This document shows positions 30,764 through 35,846 of a stretch of DNA of 35,846 bases, one piece after another. Within the stretch, counting starts at the first letter, position 1. Every line of letters begins with the position of its first letter. The translations under genes and the position numbers were made by a program. A model generated the notes under the pieces. It searched no databases, was not told the origin of the DNA, and saw only the letters and a list, made by a program, of their open reading frames with translations. Source of the DNA: Elusimicrobia bacterium CG_4_9_14_3_um_filter_62_55 (GTDB lineage: Bacteria > Elusimicrobiota > Elusimicrobia > UBA1565); assembly GCA_002790095.1 (NCBI GenBank), contig PFUL01000145.1, forward strand, positions 1 to 35,846, given 5' to 3'.

Positions 30764-33091
30764 ATGACGACCCTCGCTCAAACCCCGACCAATTCCGACT
30801 CTCTCCGCCTGCGCCCCCGGCGCGGCGTGTATAAGAAAGTTGTTGCGGCCTCTTTGGAAGACGCGGCCTTCTTCGAAGATTTCGACATCGCCTACCGCGC
30901 GCTCACGGCGATCCTCTTCAACTTCTCCTCCTCGGGACACCCGGGCGGGAGCATTTCCGCCGGAAAAACCATGGCCGGCCTCATTTTCGACACGATGGAC
31001 TACGACTTCTCAAAGCCCGACCGAGAGGACTCGGACTTGATCGTTTTCGCCGGCGGCCACAAGGCGATGGGCATGTACGCGATGTGGGCTATTCGGGACG
31101 AACTGGTGAAGACCGCCCGACCGAAACTCCTCGGAACCTCGAAACGCCGCCTGCGCTTCGAAGACCTGCTGGGCTTCCGCCGCAACCCGACTCAAGGCAC
31201 GCCTCTGTTTAAGAAGTTCGACTCGAAACCGCTGGACGGCCATCCCACGCCGATCGTTCCGTTCGTGCCGGTCGCAACCGGACCCAGCGGGGTCGGCATC
31301 TGCTCGGCCGTCGGCCTAGCCGCCGGCGCGCGCGACGCGTACGGGAAGAACTGCCCGGTCGTTCACATCATCGAAGGGGAAGGCGGGATGACCCCCGGCC
31401 GCGTCCACGAGGCGATCGCCGCGGGCGTCACCAACGGCCTCTCGAACACCTGGCTCCACATCGACTGGAATCAGGCCTCGATCGATTCCGACGCGGTCTG
31501 CGCTCTCGACGGGACCCCCGGCGACTACGTCCAATGGGATCCGGTCGAGTTGATGCGTCTGCACGACTGGAACGTGGTCTACGCCGGAAACGGCCACGAC
31601 GTCGCGAACGTGCACACGGCCCTGAGACTCGCTGGAGAGATGGACAACGACCTGCCGACCGCGATCGTCTACCGGACGATCAAGGGCTGGCGCTACGGCG
31701 TCGAGGGCAAAAAATCCCACGGCGGCGGCCACAAATTCGGCTCCGAAGGCTACCACGCGGCGCTTCGCCCGTTCGAAGAGCGCTTCGGGATGGAATTCCC
31801 AAAACTCGAGCAGGGAATGGACTCGAAGGCGCACGAGCAGGCCTATTGGGACACGCTTACCGCGATGCGAAAAGCGATCGCCGCGCATCCCGGTTTCGCG
31901 AAAACCGCCGCCGACCGAGTCCAAGCGGCGAAAGACCGGCTCGACGCGAGCCGCCGCACGCCGCGCCCGGGCCCGAATCTCTCAAAGATCTACGGGAATT
32001 CCGTCGACGCGAAGAAGACCCCGAAGGAATTGGTGAACGAACCCGGATCGGGACAAACGCTCCGCGGCGCGCTCGGCGACTCTTTGGGCTACCTGAACCA
32101 GCTCTCCGGCGGATCCATTTTGGCCTGCGCCGCCGATCTGCTCGATTCGACGAGCGTCTCAGGCGCCGGGAAGGGCTTTCCGGGAGGATTCTTCCACCCG
32201 AGCACGAATCCACAATCGCGTTTGCTCGCCGTCGGCGGCATCTGCGAGGACGCGATGGGCGGGATCATGGCGGGCATCTCCGCCTTCGGCCGCCACATCG
32301 GGGTTTCGAGCTCTTACTCGGCCTTCATCGCGCCGCTTGAACACATCCCGGCGCGCTGCCACGCGATCAGCCAGCAGTTCCGCCGTGAAATGACCGGGGA
32401 ACCGTACCGCCCCTGGATCATGATCAACGGCCACGCCGGCTCGATGACGGGCGAGGACGGTCCGACTCACGCGGACCCTCAGCCGCTTCAGATGTACGCG
32501 GGGAATTTCCCCAAGGGCAGGGTGATCACCCTCACCCCGTGGGACCCCAACGAGGTGTGGCCGCTGCTTGTCGCGGCGCTCAAGGCCCGCCCGGCGGTCA
32601 TCACCCCGTTCGTCACGCGTCCGAAGATGACCGTGGTGGACCGAAAGAAGCTCGGGCTTCCTCCGGCGTTCATCGCCGCGCAGGGCGTCTACGCGATGCG
32701 CCGCGCGAAAACGAAGAAGACCGTCGTTTTGCTGGGACACGCGGCGGGCTCGATGTTCGTCGACTTCGTGCTTCCCCGCCTCGACAAGGAAAAGGCGAAG
32801 CTGAATGTATTCTATGTGTCGAGCTCCGAGCTCTTCGATCTCCTTCCGCCGAAAAAACAAGAGGAGATCTTCCCGGAAGCGCTCACGTACGGCGCGATGG
32901 GCATCACGGACTTCACGCTCCCGACGCTGTACCGTTGGGTGCGCTCGAACAAAGGCCAGAAGGCCAGCGTCTATCCGTTCAGCCGGGATCATTATCTCGG
33001 CAGCGGGGATTGGACGAAGGTCCTCGAGGAAGGACGGCTTGACGGTCCCGGCCAGTGGAAGGCGGTTAAGGCGTACCTAAAAGCGCGCTGA
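30764..33091 (+). CDS. Transketolase-family ThDP enzyme, long form (775 aa)
   Basis: The thiamine-diphosphate domain shows SSGHPGGSISAG, GPSGVGICSAVGLAAGARD and a modified cofactor motif: EGEGGMTPGRVHEAI…WNQASID stands where transketolases have GDG…N. The pyrimidine domain contains VGGICEDAMGGIMAGISAFGRHIG, with the Glu that activates the cofactor, and the third domain ends VYPFSRDHYLGSGDW. Usual transketolases have about 660 residues. Here an extra 100 or so lie mainly around 170-190 and 340-430. The family moves two-carbon units in the pentose phosphate pathway. The altered motif and length leave room for another substrate. No other sugar-phosphate genes are adjacent. Confidence 0.83.
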   Translation: MTTLAQTPTNSDSLRLRPRRGVYKKVVAASLEDAAFFEDFDIAYRALTAILFNFSSSGHPGGSISAGKTMAGLIFDTMDYDFSKPDREDSDLIVFAGGHKAMGMYAMWAIRDELVKTARPKLLGTSKRRLRFEDLLGFRRNPTQGTPLFKKFDSKPLDGHPTPIVPFVPVATGPSGVGICSAVGLAAGARDAYGKNCPVVHIIEGEGGMTPGRVHEAIAAGVTNGLSNTWLHIDWNQASIDSDAVCALDGTPGDYVQWDPVELMRLHDWNVVYAGNGHDVANVHTALRLAGEMDNDLPTAIVYRTIKGWRYGVEGKKSHGGGHKFGSEGYHAALRPFEERFGMEFPKLEQGMDSKAHEQAYWDTLTAMRKAIAAHPGFAKTAADRVQAAKDRLDASRRTPRPGPNLSKIYGNSVDAKKTPKELVNEPGSGQTLRGALGDSLGYLNQLSGGSILACAADLLDSTSVSGAGKGFPGGFFHPSTNPQSRLLAVGGICEDAMGGIMAGISAFGRHIGVSSSYSAFIAPLEHIPARCHAISQQFRREMTGEPYRPWIMINGHAGSMTGEDGPTHADPQPLQMYAGNFPKGRVITLTPWDPNEVWPLLVAALKARPAVITPFVTRPKMTVVDRKKLGLPPAFIAAQGVYAMRRAKTKKTVVLLGHAAGSMFVDFVLPRLDKEKAKLNVFYVSSSELFDLLPPKKQEEIFPEALTYGAMGITDFTLPTLYRWVRSNKGQKASVYPFSRDHYLGSGDWTKVLEEGRLDGPGQWKAVKAYLKAR

Positions 33092-33148
33092 CGGACGGAA
33101 TAGGCGTTTCCGTTTCCCTTCTCCCGCGATTTCGTCGACCGGGCGGGA

Positions 33149-33754
33149 TCAAACCGCACTCCCCCCCGATCGCACATGCACATCGCGCTGCGGAAACGGA
33201 ATCTCGATCTTCGCCCGGCGCAACGCCTTCTCCAGCTCGAAATAAATCAGGCTCTTCGTATGAAACTGCTTGCGCGGATCCCGTATCCACACCAGCAGCT
33301 CAAAATTCAACGACGAATCCCCGAAGCCCAAGAAGCGCACGCTCGGCCGCGGCTCGGAAAGAATCTCCTCATGCGCCGTCACGCTCAGCGCCGTCTCCCG
33401 CACCCTCTCCGTATCGCTGCCGTACGCCACGCCGAAGAAGCCGCCCAGCACCGTCAAACTCGTCAGGTTCACGCCGACGGACTGAATCGCCACGAGCACC
33501 GAAACCGCGATCATCGTGTAGTGCAGCATGCGCGTCAAGGCGTAGCCCAGCCCGCGCTCAAAGGACAGCCGCGACCCGAATTGCGAGCGCAGCAGCTTTT
33601 GGATCAGGCGCGAAAGCATCGTCCCGCCGACGATAATCATCGTCGCGGCGAAAAAACTCATCACGCTGACCGGCGAGTCCCCCAAAGTGAAGATAGGGGC
33701 GGTAAAGATCTTCTGCAGCAGTCGAAGTCCCTCGGTCGGATTAAAATCGATCAT
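33149..33754 (-). CDS. MscS-type protein with the pore and beta domain deleted
   Basis: A 201-residue protein that begins like a MscS mechanosensitive channel: TM helices to about residue 95, then VGVNLTSLTVLGG. At residues 104-110 the sequence jumps from GGFFGV straight to the cytoplasmic C-terminal domain (AYGSDTERVRETALSVTAHEEIL…VRFLGFGDSSLNFELLVWIRDP). MscS family members have about 80-90 residues between these points, holding the pore helix TM3b and the beta domain. The frame is intact across the junction (about 33425-33440), so this is an in-frame deletion. It is unlikely to form a normal channel. It ends near the transketolase gene, convergent. Confidence 0.85.
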   Translation of the reverse strand: MIDFNPTEGLRLLQKIFTAPIFTLGDSPVSVMSFFAATMIIVGGTMLSRLIQKLLRSQFGSRLSFERGLGYALTRMLHYTMIAVSVLVAIQSVGVNLTSLTVLGGFFGVAYGSDTERVRETALSVTAHEEILSEPRPSVRFLGFGDSSLNFELLVWIRDPRKQFHTKSLIYFELEKALRRAKIEIPFPQRDVHVRSGGSAV

Positions 33755-33862
33755 GGTTGTCGTCGGCCCCCCAAAACCCGTGGATATCCCGATTTTAGCC
33801 GATTACGCGGAAGTTCCGCCGCGGTTTCGCGAGGATCCGCTGATATCCCCGTGGATATCCCC

Positions 33863-33891
33863 TTGCGCGTACAGAATCCGTCTCTTACAAT
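33863..33891 (+). promoter_or_regulatory. Promoter of the PAS kinase gene, leaderless type
   Basis: TTGCGC (33863-33868), a 17-nt spacer and TACAAT (33886-33891) end 8 nt before the ATG at 33900. An in-frame start upstream (33687) would precede the promoter. Confidence 0.55.
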
Positions 33892-33899
33892 CTTCACTA

Positions 33900-35012
33900 A
33901 TGAAAGATCCCGTATCGGAATACGCCGCCGAATCCCGGCAGGCGCTGTACTTTCTCGACTCGATCATCGAGGCGATTCCGAATATGGTCTTAGTAAAGGA
34001 AGCGCGCGACCTTCGATTCGTGCGCTTCAATAAGGCCGGAGAGGAACTTCTGGGGCTGCCGCGCGAGGAGATGATCGGAAAAAACGACTACGACCTTTTC
34101 CCGAAGGAGCAGGCGGACTTCTTTACCTCCCACGATCGATGGGTTCTCAAATCGGGGGAACCGCTCGACATCCCCGAGGAACCCGTCGACACTCCCAACG
34201 GGAAGCGCTGGCTGCATACGCAGAAGATTCCGCTTTTGGGCCCGGACGGCAGTCCCGCGTTTTTGCTCGGGATCTCGCGGGATATCACCAAACACCGAAT
34301 GCTCGACCGAGAGCGGGACGATCTGATCGCGGTGGCGAGTCACGAACTGCGCTCCCCGGCAAGCGCCATCGTGGGGTCCCTCACGACGCTCGCGGACGCG
34401 CTGGGCGATGCGATCCCCCCGGACGCGTCCGAAACCCTCGCGCTGACCCTGGAAAACGCCGAGCGCCTGGTCCATCTGCTCGACGACTGCCTCGACATGT
34501 CTTTACTGACCGCCAAGAATCTCCGCTTCGACGCGGATTCCTTCGATTTGGCCCGTCTGTTGGAGGACGCGATTCGTCTCAACGGTCCTTACGCCATACG
34601 ACTCGCGTCTCACTATACGCTCTCCGATTCTCTCCCGTCGGCTCCCGTCCGGGGCGATCGCCACAAACTGATGCAGGCGCTGACGAATCTGTTGACGAAC
34701 GCGGCGAAGTTCTCGCGAAAGGGAGCGTCGGTCGTGGTTTCTTTAATGGAACAGGGGGAATCGTACCTCGTCTCGATCGAGGACCGCGGTCCGGGCATCC
34801 CGGAAGAGTTCCGAAGCCGCATCTTCCATCGGTTCTCCCGCTCGCGCTCGGACGCCACAGCGGCGATGGAAGGCTCGGGACTGGGCCTCGCGATCACCAA
34901 GCGCATCATCGAAGCCCATGGGGGAAGGATCGGCTACCGCTGCGAATTCACGCGGGGAACGACCTTTTACTTCACGGTTCCGAAAGCGTCAGACGTGAAG
35001 AACGCGCAATAG
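33900..35012 (+). CDS. Cytosolic PAS-HisKA histidine kinase
   Basis: A 370-residue kinase. The PAS domain is at residues about 17-135 (DSIIEAIPNMVLVKEARDLRFVRFNKAGEELLG…DITKHRMLDRERDD). The HisKA helix carries the phospho-acceptor His in VASHELRSPASAIVGSL. The ATPase includes LTNLLTNAAKFSRKGA, EDRGPGIPEEF, FSRSRSDA and GSGLGLAITKRIIEAHGG. No membrane segment is visible. I chose the ATG at 33900 because it agrees with the promoter and with PAS domain length. Its 3' end overlaps the convergent antiporter gene by 24 nt. No response regulator is adjacent. Confidence 0.94.
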   Translation: MKDPVSEYAAESRQALYFLDSIIEAIPNMVLVKEARDLRFVRFNKAGEELLGLPREEMIGKNDYDLFPKEQADFFTSHDRWVLKSGEPLDIPEEPVDTPNGKRWLHTQKIPLLGPDGSPAFLLGISRDITKHRMLDRERDDLIAVASHELRSPASAIVGSLTTLADALGDAIPPDASETLALTLENAERLVHLLDDCLDMSLLTAKNLRFDADSFDLARLLEDAIRLNGPYAIRLASHYTLSDSLPSAPVRGDRHKLMQALTNLLTNAAKFSRKGASVVVSLMEQGESYLVSIEDRGPGIPEEFRSRIFHRFSRSRSDATAAMEGSGLGLAITKRIIEAHGGRIGYRCEFTRGTTFYFTVPKASDVKNAQ

Positions 35013-35846
35013 ATCCCGCTGTTCAATCAACCCAATCGGGTGCTTCCGCTCCATATCCTCGACCACGGCGATTTCGCCGAGATTATGGCGATGGAAAAGA
35101 CGCAGAATTTCCGGGAGTCCCGTCTCCGGCGTGACGATCGGCGTGTCGGAATCGGCCAAATTCCCGGCCGTCGCGCGCCGAGCGGAAGCGGAGCCGTACA
35201 ACTGGTCCCGAATCTTCCGGAAATGGATCATCCCGACGTAGGCACCGGTCTTATCGACGACCGGAAAGTCATGGAAGCGGCTGCGCTCGATGAACTCCAG
35301 CACGGCGTCGAAATCGCTTTCCGAGGGGAGGAAGTTGATGTTGGTGCGCATCAGATGGCGGGCGGTCAGCGCCCCCTCGGTCTTCGGAAGAGTTCCTTCG
35401 TCACTCGCCTGCTTGAGCAGGCGGTTCATCCCGGGTCCCGGGCTGATCCAGGTCCGCTGTAGGAAACCCGGGCGCAATAAGGTGACCGCCTTAACCTCCC
35501 CGGCTTCAATGAGAGTCCGCTTCACGAACATCGGACCGCTGATCTCGAACAGGGCGACCGCGGCGAGCAATATCGTGTTGAGTTTTGCGGCGACGGGATG
35601 GACCCAATTTGCGGTGATCGCCGCGCCGAGAGAGATGGCGACGCTCCCCTGACAGAGCAGCCCCAGCCCCGTCGATTCGGGAACGGTCGCGTCCGGGCCC
35701 TGCGCGAGCACGGCACGCCGCACGCCCCAATACTTCGCCCCTGCGCGCGCAGCGATGTAGACCACGCCGAGCAAGCCGAGATGCGGCAATTCTTCCAAAT
35801 GAAGCGCGTAGCCCGCCAGGACGAAGAACAGAGAGAAGATCGGCAT
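34989..35846 (-). CDS. Cation:proton antiporter-like protein with two CBS domains, C-terminal part
   Basis: The gene runs off the right edge, so only the last 285 residues are seen. The first part is membrane-spanning (IFSLFFVLAGYALHLEELPHLGLLGVVYIAARAGAKYWG; LGLLCQGSVAISLGAAITA), similar to the final helices of a CPA2-type sodium- or potassium-proton antiporter. Two CBS domains follow: LMRTNINFLPSESDFDAVLEFI…DFPVVDKTGAYVGMIHFRKIRDQL and NLADSDTPIVTPETGLPEILRLFHRHNLGEIAVVEDMERKHPIGLIEQRDLLRVL. CBS domains bind adenine nucleotides or c-di-AMP and usually regulate such transporters. The Met at the edge is probably internal. Its stop overlaps the convergent kinase. Confidence 0.8.
   Translation of the reverse strand: MPIFSLFFVLAGYALHLEELPHLGLLGVVYIAARAGAKYWGVRRAVLAQGPDATVPESTGLGLLCQGSVAISLGAAITANWVHPVAAKLNTILLAAVALFEISGPMFVKRTLIEAGEVKAVTLLRPGFLQRTWISPGPGMNRLLKQASDEGTLPKTEGALTARHLMRTNINFLPSESDFDAVLEFIERSRFHDFPVVDKTGAYVGMIHFRKIRDQLYGSASARRATAGNLADSDTPIVTPETGLPEILRLFHRHNLGEIAVVEDMERKHPIGLIEQRDLLRVLHV

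Overview
The window comes from a GC-rich bacterium with a two-membrane envelope. It holds an RND pump with a TolC-type outer-membrane channel, lipobox and signal-peptide proteins, and a MscS-type channel. I cannot assign the lineage from sequence alone. The mix of secreted proteins of unknown function, an anchored caspase-like peptidase and stand-alone two-component parts would fit an uncultured Elusimicrobiota-like lineage, but that is an impression. Genes are dense, with many ATGA/GTGA start-stop overlaps.

Layout. Positions 1-1741: two secreted proteins of unknown function (minus strand) and a single-domain response regulator. 1794-3341: tRNA-Gln(CTG), a structured intergenic element, then two divergent toxin-antitoxin modules, HigBA (minus) and a RHH/RelE pair (plus). 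3506-8679: a PhnA-type zinc-ribbon protein, a lipoprotein whose 3' end is fused to a caspase gene remnant, an intact caspase-like lipoprotein, YciI, an OPA-type MFS transporter and a secreted metallophosphoesterase. 8718-12444: a secreted unknown, the BrnT/BrnA module, a signal-peptide protein with a glycine-rich hydrophobic core, and a DEAD-box helicase. 12441-16455 (minus): csoR-copA copper operon, with CopA ending in a CopZ-like domain, and an MFS transporter. 16673-19585: cold-shock protein with structured leader and strong terminator, then beta-carbonic anhydrase, small multidrug-export-family protein and histidine kinase. 19618-25296 (minus): ECF sigma, zinc-finger anti-sigma, TolC-like channel, RND pump and DUF2892 protein, with no periplasmic adaptor. 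25352-28864 (minus): ArsM methyltransferase, radical SAM protein and TIGR04283-like glycosyltransferase, a 39-bp inverted repeat, then an acid phosphatase; the first three look like an organoarsenical pathway. 28996-35846: a secreted unknown, a PAS kinase with a cysteine cluster, a long transketolase-family enzyme, an MscS protein lacking its pore and beta domain, another PAS kinase, and the C-terminal part of a membrane antiporter with CBS domains.

Three points stand out. First, about a dozen genes have a -10 hexamer ending only 5-9 nt before the start codon, so their mRNAs should be leaderless. Second, two genes (a HigB toxin and the helicase) have ATC exactly where the family start codon belongs and no other usable start nearby. 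Third, several genes carry clean rearrangements: a caspase remnant fused behind a lipoprotein, a MscS core deletion, and a CopA-CopZ read-through fusion with an internal ribosome binding site.
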